A model generated the notes under the pieces. That model was not told the DNA's origin. It saw nothing but the letters and a program-made list of their open reading frames with translations, and searched no databases. Below, piece after piece: positions 47,543 through 57,793 of a stretch of 58,263 bases of DNA. Source of the DNA: RGIG3102 sp045633415 (GTDB lineage Bacteria; Bacillota; Clostridia; Oscillospirales; Ruminococcaceae); assembly GCA_045633415.1 (NCBI GenBank), contig JAZQYH010000018.1, positions 1-58,263 of the forward strand, written 5' to 3'. The first letter of the stretch is position 1. Each line of letters begins with the position of its first letter. Made by a program: the position numbers and the translations under genes.

Positions 47543-48670
47543 ATGAACGAAAACGAAAAAATATATAACGGGCAGCAACCTGTGAAGAAAAAAAGGAAAA
47601 CAGGCCGCAAAATATTACTTGTAATTTCAGTCCTGTTTTTACTGATGGTTATGCTGGTATACGGCTATTTTCACAGTAAATATTCCAAAATCTATGGTGG
47701 ACGGAGCAAAGAATACTCCGACGACTATGAAGGTACAATCAATGTAAGTGATGAACTTACCGAAGCCATGAGAGAATCCACTATCTATGCAGGGCTTGAG
47801 ACCATGGAGGCTATAAAAGCCAAAGGGAATATTGTATGGGACGACGATGTTTTCAACGTGCTTCTTATCGGCACAGACGAAAGAACAGACGGTTCTTACA
47901 GTGAAAACGCCAGAGGCGATGCCTGCATGCTGTTGTCCATAAATATCAGCGGCGATGCGCCTGTGCTTTCCCTTGTAAGTCTTGAACGTGGTATGGGCGT
48001 GCCTATTCTGGCTGGTCCTTATGCAGGGCAGTGGGACTGGCTGACACACGCTTTCCGCTATGGCGGTGCAGAACTGCTTATGGAAGAAGTGGCAGAAGTA
48101 CTGAAAGTGGATGTGGACTACTATGTGCGAATAAATTTTAATATATTTGTCCATGCCATCGACACCCTTGGCGGTGTTACAGTAAACTTTGACCGGGAGG
48201 AAGCAGAAGCCTTCAAAAAAGCTGGTCACGGCAATGCTGTAGTGGGTGACAACCACCTTGACGGCGAAAAGGCACTGTATTATGCCCGTCTGCGATACAT
48301 CGACAGCGACTGGGTAAGAATTCAGCGCCAGAGAGAAATTGTTCTTTCAGTGTTTGAAAAATGCAAGGGCAAGTCCTTTGAAGAACTGGACAGCATTGTG
48401 GATTCACTGCTTCCGCTGGTAAGAACAAACATTCCGGAATCAAAAGTGGCAGAACTTATGAAGCTTATCCCTAGCCTGCCAAAAGCCACCACACAGCAGA
48501 TGACAATCCCTGCAGCTGGCACCTACGGACATATGGTCGGTATGGGCGGCAGAAGTATGTTCGCTGTGGATTTTGAAGAAAATTCCAATATTTTAAAACA
48601 GTTTCTTTATCCACATCTGTTTGCGGATAAAAATGACACAGACACAGCCGTTTCACAGGCAGAAAAATAG
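47543..48670 (+). CDS. LytR-CpsA-Psr (LCP) family glycopolymer transferase
   Basis: 375 residues from the ATG at 47543 behind GAGATGG; an in-frame TTG at 47525 is less likely. A cytoplasmic basic start and a transmembrane helix (ILLVISVLFLLMVMLVYGYF) precede the LCP domain: FNVLLIGTDERTDG near 105, NARGDACMLLSINI, and ALYYARLRYIDSDWVRIQRQ near 245-265 with the pyrophosphate-binding arginines. LCP enzymes attach undecaprenyl-linked glycopolymers to peptidoglycan. Last gene of the polysaccharide operon. A short perfect hairpin (ACATTTAC/GTAAATGT, 48671-48690) follows, without a T-run. Confidence 0.9.
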   Translation: MNENEKIYNGQQPVKKKRKTGRKILLVISVLFLLMVMLVYGYFHSKYSKIYGGRSKEYSDDYEGTINVSDELTEAMRESTIYAGLETMEAIKAKGNIVWDDDVFNVLLIGTDERTDGSYSENARGDACMLLSINISGDAPVLSLVSLERGMGVPILAGPYAGQWDWLTHAFRYGGAELLMEEVAEVLKVDVDYYVRINFNIFVHAIDTLGGVTVNFDREEAEAFKKAGHGNAVVGDNHLDGEKALYYARLRYIDSDWVRIQRQREIVLSVFEKCKGKSFEELDSIVDSLLPLVRTNIPESKVAELMKLIPSLPKATTQQMTIPAAGTYGHMVGMGGRSMFAVDFEENSNILKQFLYPHLFADKNDTDTAVSQAEK

Positions 48671-48724
48671 ACATTTACGCCTGTAAATGTAAGAAAAGTT
48701 ACAATAATATTGTAGCCGAATTAA

Positions 48725-48753
48725 TTGACTCAAATAATTATAAATGGTATAAT
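48725..48753 (+). promoter_or_regulatory. Promoter of the large secreted protein gene
   Basis: TTGACT (48725-48730), a 17-base spacer and TATAAT (48748-48753) form a near-consensus sigma-A promoter 114 bases before the start codon, so this gene can be expressed apart from the polysaccharide operon. Confidence 0.75.
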
Positions 48754-48867
48754 TATTTAATAATAATGTAAAAAATTAATAAGACATAGATGAAAAATTT
48801 TAATTGCCGAACCATGAAAATGGATTCGGCAAAAAAGCCCTTGTATGTCAAGAAAGGATGGATACGT

Positions 48868-51800
48868 ATGCGTAAAAAATTAAGCCGCCTTCTGGCGTTG
48901 GTACTTGCTGTTTCTATCACATTTAACAGCCTGCCACTGTCAGTATTCGCGGCACCAATCGCACCAGGTACCGAAGCAACCCAGACTGTTGATGCTGAAC
49001 CATCAACAGAACCATCAGCTGAACCATCAGCTGAACCATCAACAGAACCTACTGTTGAACCATCAGCTGAACCTACAGCTGAACCAACTGTCGAACCATC
49101 TGCCGAACCATCAGCAGAGCCAACAGTTGAACCAACTGCTGATTTACAGACAGCTGAAGTTCTGGTAGAAGGCCAGGCAGAAATCACACCGAACGAAAAT
49201 CTTTTGCTTTTTGGCAGTGATGTTCATGGTGATACAACACAGTTTAAAACTGTAATTGGTGGTGTGAAAAAAGCAGGTGTTTATCCTGCAGTGGTAAACC
49301 TTCTTGGCGATACCATGCTGCCAATGGCTACAATAGACAGCGCAACTACTGATGTCTTCGGCTACTTGCCAGCAGTTAACTATGTTTACACATATAAACA
49401 TGATTCAGATTCAGATGGTATCAAATGGGGCTGTGACATCGGCACAAAATGGGACTTTACTGGCGAAGCATATAAAAGCGATGATTACTATGTTTATATA
49501 ATCAACGAATCTGATATAGATGATAAAGAGGATACAGCTGAAAGCGGATTCCTTCCTTGGATCGAAACTATAGATAAAACAAAAGTTGTTTTTGTTTTGT
49601 CACATCGTCCTCTCCATGACCGTCGCAACGAAAACCTGAATGCAGGCGACTGGTATAACGTAATTTCTCAGGCAGCAGAATCTGTTGACATTGTTTTCTT
49701 ATGGGGCCATAACCATTATCAGGAAGCAACTGCTGACATAAATGCTTACTATGTTGAAAAGGATGGCACTGAAAAAGTTACAATTGAAGGTATCAGCGAC
49801 CCTGTAATTCCTAACTTTACTTATGTTAATGCGGGCTATATTGATGGTAACGATTCAGTTAGCGGCAATACAGATATTAAACGTAAAGGCATAGTTACAG
49901 TTGCAGAAGTTACTGCAAACAGCATTGTCCTGCAGGACTATGATTCAAATGGTGAATATAGTGGTACATATCACCATAATGTAACAATCCCTCGTGAATT
50001 TGCAGTTGCACTTTCTTCTATCACAGTAACTGCACCAACAAAAACAGAATACCTTGTTGGTGAAACACTTGATACAGCAGGTCTTGTAGTTACAGCTACA
50101 TACAGCGATGGTACAACAGTACCAGTTACAGACTATACTCTGTCTGAAGTTGATATGTCTACAGCAGGCACAAAAACTGTTACAGTTACATATCAGGGCA
50201 AAACAGCTGAATTCACAATCACTGTTAAAAATACCATCACTGAATGGGATGATACAGCGATGCTCACAGTATCTGCAACAGCTGTTGGTATAACAGGTCT
50301 TGCAGTTACAAATGTGTATGGTGACCCAGATTTATCATCAGTATTTTCTGATTACATGTCAGTGTCAGTTGTACCAACAGGTATGCAAACAGGCACAAAA
50401 GTAGAATATTCTATGTACGTGCTTGATGAAATATCAACAGCTGGTCTTGTTTTGTACCATGTTTCCGATGATGGTAAAACAGTTACACCAATAGACTATA
50501 CCCTGACAACAAACGGAAATGGTCAGAATTATCTTAATTTCACAACAGAACTTACAGGTATTTTTGCGTACGGTATTGTAGCTGTACCTGCAGGTTATGA
50601 ACTTTCAGAAATTAAAATTTCTAACATTGTAAAGACAAATTATTTTGTTGGCGAAACCCTTGATATGGTAAACCCTGTTGTAACAGCAGTTTATACCAAA
50701 GCAGGCGCTGAAGACTTTACAAGAATTATATATATCAAAGATGACTACGCTACAACTGACGGCTTCACATTAAGTGGTAACGATATGACAACAGCCGGTC
50801 AGAAGACTATAACAGTTACATACGAAAATTGCACATGCACCTTCAACATATATGTTTGGGGTAGAGAATTCACTGCAAACGGCGTAACAGTTGAACTGGG
50901 CGAAGGCGAATACGGCGTAGAAAAAATCAAAGCATACGAAAGCTTTAACGAAAATATTGCTGGTGCTATTGCAGCGTATATTACAGGCGACAATTATGTA
51001 GCATACAACATTACTCTGTCATATGCATCTGGCTACACTGGAAATAACACAGAAAAAACTGTTACAATGCCAATACCTAAAGGCGTAAAATCCCCAGTGG
51101 TTTACTACGTATCAGATGACGGCAAAACAGTTACAAACATGAACGCTGTTGACAATGGCAACGGCACAGTATCATTTACTACTACACATTTCTCTATCTA
51201 TGTAGTAGGTGATTCTGCAGAAGAACAGGAAAAAGACATTACTTTAGGTGGCACAACTACTACAACAAAAACTGTTTATGTTCTTTCAAGCGGTAATCCA
51301 TCTGGCAATGTTCTGATTGTAAACGGAAACGCTGCTGGTAACTACTTTGCATTGGCTAATAATAATGGTTCAGTAGCAGCTACAGGTGTTACTGTTAAAT
51401 CAGGCAATATAGACAGCGACAGTGACATTGAAATATATATCGAACTCGATGATGCTACAGATAAATTGTGGACAGTAGCTAATGGTTACACATTCAAAAA
51501 TGGTAATTACTACCTTGGTTACACAACATCTGGTGTTATGAGGCCAACTTATACATTCGGCCTTTCAACAACATCACGTAACTGGTCTTATTCCACAAGC
51601 AATAGTAGACTCTCAACTTCCGCTGGTGGTACAACATACTATCTCCGTTATAATAATGGTTGGACTTGGACAAACTCAACTAGTGCTTCTGGCAGAAATG
51701 TTTACTTCTATATTCCAACAGAAATTACAACAACAGTAGATACAAATGTAAACTATAAAGTATTTGCTTCTAATGTTAACCACACATATACATATAAAAA

Positions 51801-54800
51801 TAATGCTTTGAATTTAGATGTTAGTGAAGCATTAACTTACAAAGTTCTTGCAGATGGCGAAGAAACAACTTTTGAAAACCAGGTATGGACAGTTGCTGTT
51901 GTATCTGACCCAGCAGGAATTATTGATAACGATAAATCAACAAATACTGACCTGTACTTCACAGGCAATGCCGGCCAGGCAAAACTTCGTGTATACTGTG
52001 AATTTGAAGGCAATAAAATATGGACCACAATCACAGTAACAGCACATATTCCAGAATATAGTCTGGCAATTAAAGACATCGAATCTACACAGATTAAACT
52101 TGACAGCGCTTTGACACTGGAAGCAGTTACAGTTCTTGATGGCGAAGCTTATACAAGTGAAAAAGCTGTTACATGGTCATCATCTGATGAAAATATCGCT
52201 ACAGTTGACGAAAACGGCGTTGTTACTCCTAAGGCTAAAGGTGATGTAACTATCACAGCTACATGGACTGACGAAAGCGGTAAAGTGCACACAGCAGTGA
52301 AAATGCTGTCAATCGTTGAAAATGTATGGGCATTGGATATACAGCAGCCTATCCAGGCAACAGAATATGACGTAAATGCCGTATACTATACAAAAAATGC
52401 TGCTGGTGTATACAACAAAGCCAATAATGTAACAAGTGGCAATTTCTCAGATGGCACATACTACATTATTGAATCTGTTACAAAACCTATTGTTCAGAAA
52501 GACGTTGTAGAAGGCCAGTCTTATACAGAAGCTCTCTGGGCAGTTATCACCAAAGATGGTGAAGATATCGGTGCTGTAGAAGACTTAACAAAACTGAAAT
52601 TCACATCATCCAATACAGATATTGCAACTGTTGATTCTGCAACAGGTATAGTTACATTCAAAGGCGGTGAAGGCTTTGTAACAATATCTGCATACTATGA
52701 ACATGCAGAAGGCGAGTTTGCAACAGACTCTGTTGTGTTCTCTGTATCAAAAGGCCACTACTACAAGCCAGAAGATGGTACAGATGACTTCCGTGAATAT
52801 CCAAACGAAGGTTCTGTTCGTTTTGACAAAACAGCTACATCAGTAGGAAACTTCGCTGAAACAGGCGTCACACAAATAGAACTGTCTATGACAGGTGTAC
52901 CTTTCACAAAAGGTTCTGAAATTGACGTTGTTCTTATGCTGGACCGTTCATCTTCAATGTATAAATCTGGTGTACAGCATAGAATTACTGATACTATAAC
53001 CGCCACAAAAGCATTTATCAAGAGTATCGTAATCAATGAAGACGGCTCATTCAATAACAACCGTATCTTGGTTATGGACTTCCTTGGTGGTAACCTTGAC
53101 TCAACTCAGGGCGGCGGCAGTCAACACGAATATGAAAGCAATCTGTATACAACAAAAGAAAGTAGTGGCTACCAGATTATCAATAATCAGGCCGAACTGG
53201 ATGCATTGTTTAAAGCTATCGATGATGGTTTTAAAGGCCAGACATCACTTTACGGTACAGAATATGCACAGGGCTTGGCAGACTGTTATAATGCACTGAA
53301 AGCTTCCAAAGCAGATGGTAACAAACAGTTCTGCGTGTTTATGTCCGACGGTATCCCTAACTATATGATGGGTGAAAAGACCCATTTCAAAAAGACTGGT
53401 GACATCGCTGCAATGTTTGATGTTACTAATCGTACATCAGCAAATGGTACAGCAACACGTAGCGCTACAAAATATGAGTATGAATATTATTCATCTGTGA
53501 TGAAACAAGAGGGCATTACAGTATTTACTGTAGGTCTTGGTCTTGCAGCTACAAACTCTGCATGGAGCGGTACATCAAAAGAAGTTTGCCAGCAGGTTGC
53601 AGAAATGCTGTTGAACGATATTTCCGGTCCAGCCGGTGAAAAAGCAGATATGCGCGATGCTGGTACTGACTTAACTAAAAAAGACGAATACTTCTTCTCT
53701 GTAACAGACGCAAATGCTACTGCTGGCATGCAAGAAGCTTTCACAAAGATTGCTAAAAAGATTCTGGAAGCAGCCAGAGATGTAAAAGTAGAAGATAAAA
53801 TTACAGAATCATACACAATGGTATTTGCACCACCAAATGCTACTGTAGCAGAAGCTGATGGTGACCAGGAATACTATATCGAAGTTAAAGACTACACATT
53901 GAAAGCTGTAACAGACAGTGAAGGTAAAGTTGTTGACTATATCCGCGACACTGCTAAATCACTGTTCAAACTCTATATGGGTGTGGATGGCAATACTTAC
54001 TATGCAGCATCAGACAAAGAAGGTACAAAATTTGCAGAGCCTGTATTCAATGATACTCCTGTAGGTACACGCCTGTACTGGACTACAGACAGCGAAAAAG
54101 GTGATTCAGGTATTACTGTTACTGCATCAGCAGGCAAAGTAACTACAACTGCAATAGATGGTACTACAAGCACTAATACATCTGCTGTAACACTGTACTT
54201 TGTATCTGATGGTAAAGGTGAATACAATATGGTTTCAGGTGCTTATGCATTTGGTCACCTTACATCCGAAAATATTATTTCATCTGAAACTCAGTTGCCA
54301 ACAGGTACTAACACTACTTGTCAAGATATGATTCTTGCTACACCTTACTTTGTGTACAATGCTAGCACAAAACTGCTGGTATGGACAGTTGAAAAAGTTA
54401 CTTCATCTGAACTTGCCCTCAGTTATTTCCTCTATCTTGATAAATCCGGTGGTTATTCTGGTGCTGTAGGTGAAACCACACCAGGCACATACAAAACAAA
54501 CGAATATGCAATTTTCACATATACAAACTTCCAGGATAATGAATGTGAACAGATTATGCCTGTACCACAGATGACATGGAATGGTGCACAGGTTTCATAT
54601 GTATTCTATCTTGTAAACGAAGCTGGTCAGCCTGTAAACCGTGCAGGCAATGTAGTTCCTTTCTCTGAAGCTACATATGTAACAGATATTTACACACACG
54701 CTATCGTTTGGAATGACCTTGAACAGACAGTAGGTCTGGAAGCAGAATATCTTGCAGATAAATTGGTTCCAGAAGTTTATGAACTCTATGACCATGGTGC

Positions 54801-57435
54801 AAAATATGATATTCATGTATATGAAGATGAAAGAGAAGTTAACCTTAATAATCACTTTGTAGTTTCATCCACTAGAGATATTCATACAACATATGTGTTC
54901 AACAATAAATCTGACACAGAAAAATACGTAGACCCAGGTACATATGTTGCATACAACAGCGATAATGCTACTACAGGTAAAACATACTGGTGTAAGAGCT
55001 ATGATGTAACTGGTACTTTTACAAAAGAAGAAGTAACAGAAAGCGATGTTACATATACAAAATACACTGTAACTTCAGCAACATATAATGGTACATATAC
55101 ACAGGTTAAAACAACTGATGGTGTTGACGTTTCAACTACAGGTGCTTCTGTAATTGGTAATTGTCTCTACTATGTTGATGAAACCGAACAGATTTACACT
55201 GTCGTATATAAACATGATGGCACAGAAGTTCGCGAAGGCTTCGACTTTGCAAACACAACAGTTGCATTCGCAGTTGTATGGAAACCAAGACTTGAAACAG
55301 ATACAGTAGTTATCGACTATGGTCTTGATGTTTCAATCGATGTTATTAAGAATGACAATATGTCAGGTAATCTGGTTGGTGTAAGAGCAACTGCCCCAGC
55401 AGGTGTAGCTATCAATCAGGGTACATTTACATCATCTAAGCAGACTTCTGCAGATGTTTACCTGAGAAGCAATACATCAGGTGAACCAATTGGTAGAGCT
55501 GTTGTAGAAAGTGGTACAAATGTACGCTTTATGCTTGATAAGAATGTAGGTACACAGTTTAACGAACCAGCTGTATTCTACTATGAAGCAGATGTAGGCT
55601 ATTATGATACTAATGGTGGTGAATACAAGAATACAAGTATGTATTCATCTGTAATAGTTATTCCTGCAACTACAATTTACTATGAAGACAACTTTATAAC
55701 ATTTACAGACTCATCAAAAGCTGATGATATATATGGTAGCTGGTCACAGGTTGGCGAAGTAATAACAGGTGCTAAACAGGCGACAGACCGCCCTGGCCAT
55801 GATATGATTTCTGAAGGCTATGACGCTAACAACCTTTACGGTTATGATGAAGCATACAAAACAATGAGTGAATACTCATTAGGCTCTGCAATGAAAGTAA
55901 AAGTTAAGAGCGGCGTTTCCGGTATGGCTTCATTTGACTTCTATGGCACAGGCTTTGATGTAATATCTATGACTGATGCAACTACTGGCATGATTATTGT
56001 TGACGTTTATGATGCAAACAATACAAAAGTGGGTAGAACAACAGTAAATAACTACTACGGTTATGCATACGAAGCAGAAAATAAAGACATAAATGGTAAT
56101 GAGGTAATGGGAGAAGGCTGGATAACAGTTGATTCCAATAGCCCTAATGCATTGTATCAGGTACCAGTTATGAAGATTAGCGGATTACCATACGGTAAAT
56201 ATACTGCTAAAATTATTGCAAGCTACAATGTTGTTAGTGATGTAGCGGGTGCTGGTAGCTATGATTTCTATATGGATGCTATCCGTATCTATGACCCAGT
56301 GGCACCAAATACTGTGGTTGGTAAAGATGCAGAGGTAAACGGAAATATAGTATATATCGAAGATATTTACGCAGCCGATAACGAAGCATATCCAACATAC
56401 CATGAATTAAGAAACCTCATTATCGAAGCAGCAACATTCAACAGTCTTGACGAAAATTCAGACGAAGTGGTAAGCGGTGTTGTATTTATTGATGGTGGTT
56501 TAACAGACCCTGATGGTGTTGTTTCAATAGCTGACTATATAAGCTACGGTCCAAATAATGAACTTTACCTCGCAGCAGGCGAAGCAGTTGCATTTGAATT
56601 TAATGCAGACATAAAACCTGGATACAAACTGGATTCAGCACAGCTGGCAATCAAAACAGTTGGTGATAGTGCTGAAATCGAAGTTTATGGTATCAAAAAT
56701 GGGACAAAAACTGTGGCTGTAGAAGAAACTATATCAACAGCAACTGATATGTACTATGATATTACTGCTATGGATGATAAAATAGTAGTAATCAGAAACC
56801 CTGGCGACAGTGGTATTTTATCTATTACTAATATCAAAACAACATATAAAGTTGATGATAATTTTGTTCAGGTTGCCTCTATAGAAGAAGAACCTGCTGA
56901 AGCTCCAATGATGTTCTCTATCAGACGCTCAACAGCTGCGGTAGCTATGGCATCTATGGAAGAACCAGAGGTAACTCCAGAGCCAACTCCTGAAGTAACT
57001 CCTGAACCAGAAGAAACTCCAGAGCCAACTCCTGAAGTAACTCCTGAACCAGAAGAAACCCCAGAGCCAACTCCTGAGGTAACTCCAGAACCAGAAGAAA
57101 CTCCAGAACCAGAAAAACCTTCAAAACCTGGCAAAGAAGAAAAACCAGGCAAAGAAGAAAAACCTGGCAAGGAAGAAAAACCTGGCAAGGAAGAAAAACC
57201 TGGCAAGGAAGAAAAACCTGGCAAGGAAGAAAAACCTGGTAAAGAAGAAAAACCTGGCAAGGAAGAAAAACCTGGTAAAGAAGAGCCTGCTAAACCGGGC
57301 AAAGCAGATAAAGAAAACGACAAAGCAAACAACAATAAACCATCAAACAACAAAACAGCTACTGCTGTTAAAGATGCGATAAATACTGTTGTTAGTTTCG
57401 TTTCCAATCTGTTAAGCAATTTATTCAAATGGTAA
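48868..57435 (+). CDS. Giant secreted protein: phosphoesterase, Ig-like, vWA, Pro/Glu repeats
   Basis: 2855 residues from the ATG at 48868 behind AAAGGA. A signal peptide (MRKKLSRLLALVLAVSITF, likely cut after SVFA) leads to a Glu/Pro/Ser linker (~40-92), then a calcineurin-like phosphoesterase domain (LLFGSDVHGD near 113, NLLGD near 139, LSHRPLHDRR near 245, WGHNHY near 281). Big_3-like domains follow near 380-455 and 578-660 and a Big_2 domain near 1063-1147. A vWA domain has MIDAS VVLMLDRSSSMYKSG near 1353-1367. The C-terminus has P-E-T repeats, nine KPGKEE units and a hydrophobic end (VSFVSNLLSNLFKW). No LPxTG motif. Likely wall- or glycan-associated adhesin; substrate of the phosphoesterase unknown. 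Confidence 0.88.
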   Translation: MRKKLSRLLALVLAVSITFNSLPLSVFAAPIAPGTEATQTVDAEPSTEPSAEPSAEPSTEPTVEPSAEPTAEPTVEPSAEPSAEPTVEPTADLQTAEVLVEGQAEITPNENLLLFGSDVHGDTTQFKTVIGGVKKAGVYPAVVNLLGDTMLPMATIDSATTDVFGYLPAVNYVYTYKHDSDSDGIKWGCDIGTKWDFTGEAYKSDDYYVYIINESDIDDKEDTAESGFLPWIETIDKTKVVFVLSHRPLHDRRNENLNAGDWYNVISQAAESVDIVFLWGHNHYQEATADINAYYVEKDGTEKVTIEGISDPVIPNFTYVNAGYIDGNDSVSGNTDIKRKGIVTVAEVTANSIVLQDYDSNGEYSGTYHHNVTIPREFAVALSSITVTAPTKTEYLVGETLDTAGLVVTATYSDGTTVPVTDYTLSEVDMSTAGTKTVTVTYQGKTAEFTITVKNTITEWDDTAMLTVSATAVGITGLAVTNVYGDPDLSSVFSDYMSVSVVPTGMQTGTKVEYSMYVLDEISTAGLVLYHVSDDGKTVTPIDYTLTTNGNGQNYLNFTTELTGIFAYGIVAVPAGYELSEIKISNIVKTNYFVGETLDMVNPVVTAVYTKAGAEDFTRIIYIKDDYATTDGFTLSGNDMTTAGQKTITVTYENCTCTFNIYVWGREFTANGVTVELGEGEYGVEKIKAYESFNENIAGAIAAYITGDNYVAYNITLSYASGYTGNNTEKTVTMPIPKGVKSPVVYYVSDDGKTVTNMNAVDNGNGTVSFTTTHFSIYVVGDSAEEQEKDITLGGTTTTTKTVYVLSSGNPSGNVLIVNGNAAGNYFALANNNGSVAATGVTVKSGNIDSDSDIEIYIELDDATDKLWTVANGYTFKNGNYYLGYTTSGVMRPTYTFGLSTTSRNWSYSTSNSRLSTSAGGTTYYLRYNNGWTWTNSTSASGRNVYFYIPTEITTTVDTNVNYKVFASNVNHTYTYKNNALNLDVSEALTYKVLADGEETTFENQVWTVAVVSDPAGIIDNDKSTNTDLYFTGNAGQAKLRVYCEFEGNKIWTTITVTAHIPEYSLAIKDIESTQIKLDSALTLEAVTVLDGEAYTSEKAVTWSSSDENIATVDENGVVTPKAKGDVTITATWTDESGKVHTAVKMLSIVENVWALDIQQPIQATEYDVNAVYYTKNAAGVYNKANNVTSGNFSDGTYYIIESVTKPIVQKDVVEGQSYTEALWAVITKDGEDIGAVEDLTKLKFTSSNTDIATVDSATGIVTFKGGEGFVTISAYYEHAEGEFATDSVVFSVSKGHYYKPEDGTDDFREYPNEGSVRFDKTATSVGNFAETGVTQIELSMTGVPFTKGSEIDVVLMLDRSSSMYKSGVQHRITDTITATKAFIKSIVINEDGSFNNNRILVMDFLGGNLDSTQGGGSQHEYESNLYTTKESSGYQIINNQAELDALFKAIDDGFKGQTSLYGTEYAQGLADCYNALKASKADGNKQFCVFMSDGIPNYMMGEKTHFKKTGDIAAMFDVTNRTSANGTATRSATKYEYEYYSSVMKQEGITVFTVGLGLAATNSAWSGTSKEVCQQVAEMLLNDISGPAGEKADMRDAGTDLTKKDEYFFSVTDANATAGMQEAFTKIAKKILEAARDVKVEDKITESYTMVFAPPNATVAEADGDQEYYIEVKDYTLKAVTDSEGKVVDYIRDTAKSLFKLYMGVDGNTYYAASDKEGTKFAEPVFNDTPVGTRLYWTTDSEKGDSGITVTASAGKVTTTAIDGTTSTNTSAVTLYFVSDGKGEYNMVSGAYAFGHLTSENIISSETQLPTGTNTTCQDMILATPYFVYNASTKLLVWTVEKVTSSELALSYFLYLDKSGGYSGAVGETTPGTYKTNEYAIFTYTNFQDNECEQIMPVPQMTWNGAQVSYVFYLVNEAGQPVNRAGNVVPFSEATYVTDIYTHAIVWNDLEQTVGLEAEYLADKLVPEVYELYDHGAKYDIHVYEDEREVNLNNHFVVSSTRDIHTTYVFNNKSDTEKYVDPGTYVAYNSDNATTGKTYWCKSYDVTGTFTKEEVTESDVTYTKYTVTSATYNGTYTQVKTTDGVDVSTTGASVIGNCLYYVDETEQIYTVVYKHDGTEVREGFDFANTTVAFAVVWKPRLETDTVVIDYGLDVSIDVIKNDNMSGNLVGVRATAPAGVAINQGTFTSSKQTSADVYLRSNTSGEPIGRAVVESGTNVRFMLDKNVGTQFNEPAVFYYEADVGYYDTNGGEYKNTSMYSSVIVIPATTIYYEDNFITFTDSSKADDIYGSWSQVGEVITGAKQATDRPGHDMISEGYDANNLYGYDEAYKTMSEYSLGSAMKVKVKSGVSGMASFDFYGTGFDVISMTDATTGMIIVDVYDANNTKVGRTTVNNYYGYAYEAENKDINGNEVMGEGWITVDSNSPNALYQVPVMKISGLPYGKYTAKIIASYNVVSDVAGAGSYDFYMDAIRIYDPVAPNTVVGKDAEVNGNIVYIEDIYAADNEAYPTYHELRNLIIEAATFNSLDENSDEVVSGVVFIDGGLTDPDGVVSIADYISYGPNNELYLAAGEAVAFEFNADIKPGYKLDSAQLAIKTVGDSAEIEVYGIKNGTKTVAVEETISTATDMYYDITAMDDKIVVIRNPGDSGILSITNIKTTYKVDDNFVQVASIEEEPAEAPMMFSIRRSTAAVAMASMEEPEVTPEPTPEVTPEPEETPEPTPEVTPEPEETPEPTPEVTPEPEETPEPEKPSKPGKEEKPGKEEKPGKEEKPGKEEKPGKEEKPGKEEKPGKEEKPGKEEKPGKEEPAKPGKADKENDKANNNKPSNNKTATAVKDAINTVVSFVSNLLSNLFKW
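48985..49140 (+). repeat. In-frame EPSAEP-type repeats
   Basis: Short degenerate units of about 12 bases encode EPSA, EPST, EPTV and EPTA blocks directly after the signal peptide. Such linkers space domains away from the wall and expand or contract easily. Confidence 0.75.
56974..57099 (+). repeat. Three 42-bp direct repeats (TPEPTPEVTPEPEE)
   Basis: Three consecutive near-identical 42-bp units (56974-57015, 57016-57057, 57058-57099) encode the same 14 residues. The stalk is a candidate for copy-number variation between strains. Confidence 0.85.
57124..57285 (+). repeat. Nine 18-bp direct repeats (KPGKEE)
   Basis: Nine units of 18 bp encode KPGKEE with few silent changes, giving a Pro/Lys/Glu stalk before the hydrophobic C-terminal end. 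Confidence 0.9.
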
Positions 57436-57447
57436 GGAGGGCGTAAT

Positions 57448-57711
57448 ATGAAAAAAATATATTCCAAACCGGAAATTATGTTTGAAGATTTTTCCCTCAA
57501 CGAAAATATTGCAGGAAACTGCTCGATAAAAACACATACACCGTCTCAAGGCACCTGTGCATTTACATACGAAGATGAGTTTGGTGGCGCGGTAGTTTTG
57601 TTTACGAATAAAGTAACTGCATGTGGAAATGATAATATTTTCGAAGAAGATGGTGCTGATGGCTTTTGCTATCATAATCCATATGCCAATAGCAACCTCT
57701 TCAACTCATAA
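57448..57711 (+). CDS. Cys-containing small peptide, possible RiPP-like precursor
   Basis: 87 residues with AAGGAGG before the ATG. It begins MKKIYSKPEIMFEDFSLNEN followed by IAGNC. The pattern K-x-Y-x-KPE-(I/L)-x-x-E-x-F-x-L-x-x-x-IA-x-x-C recurs, as I remember it, in many small peptides of gut Clostridia of unknown function. Four cysteines lie in the second part (NC, TC, AC, FC). The conserved front could be a leader for processing and export, and the Cys-containing remainder a core. The gene lies 12 bases after the giant secreted protein and is closed by a terminator. No maturase is visible; the ABC exporter and Ser-His peptidase upstream are possible partners. Confidence 0.65.
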   Translation: MKKIYSKPEIMFEDFSLNENIAGNCSIKTHTPSQGTCAFTYEDEFGGAVVLFTNKVTACGNDNIFEEDGADGFCYHNPYANSNLFNS

Positions 57712-57731
57712 TTTCTAATTAATAAAGCCAA

Positions 57732-57765
57732 AAGGCCGTGCCCATTGCGGCGCGGCCTTATCTTT
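57732..57765 (+). terminator. Intrinsic terminator after the small peptide gene
   Basis: AAGGCCGTGCC (57732-57742) and GGCGCGGCCTT (57749-57759) pair over 11 bp with one T-G, followed by ATCTTTAT. A-rich sequence before the stem also allows reverse use. Confidence 0.75.
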
Positions 57766-57793
57766 ATGGCAAATCTTTTATTAAAGGCAAAAT

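Noticed and set aside
48790..48867. 26-codon upstream extension of the giant secreted protein
   Set aside because: The ATG at 48868 is followed at once by a canonical signal peptide and preceded by AAAGGA.
57124..57285. Regular 18-bp repeats resembling a CRISPR array
   Set aside because: Units are contiguous without spacers and in frame with a coding sequence.
56868..57500. 210-codon minus-strand frame rich in Gly/Ser/Leu
   Set aside because: It is the reverse complement of the KPGKEE and TPEP repeats of the large secreted protein, a repeat artefact.
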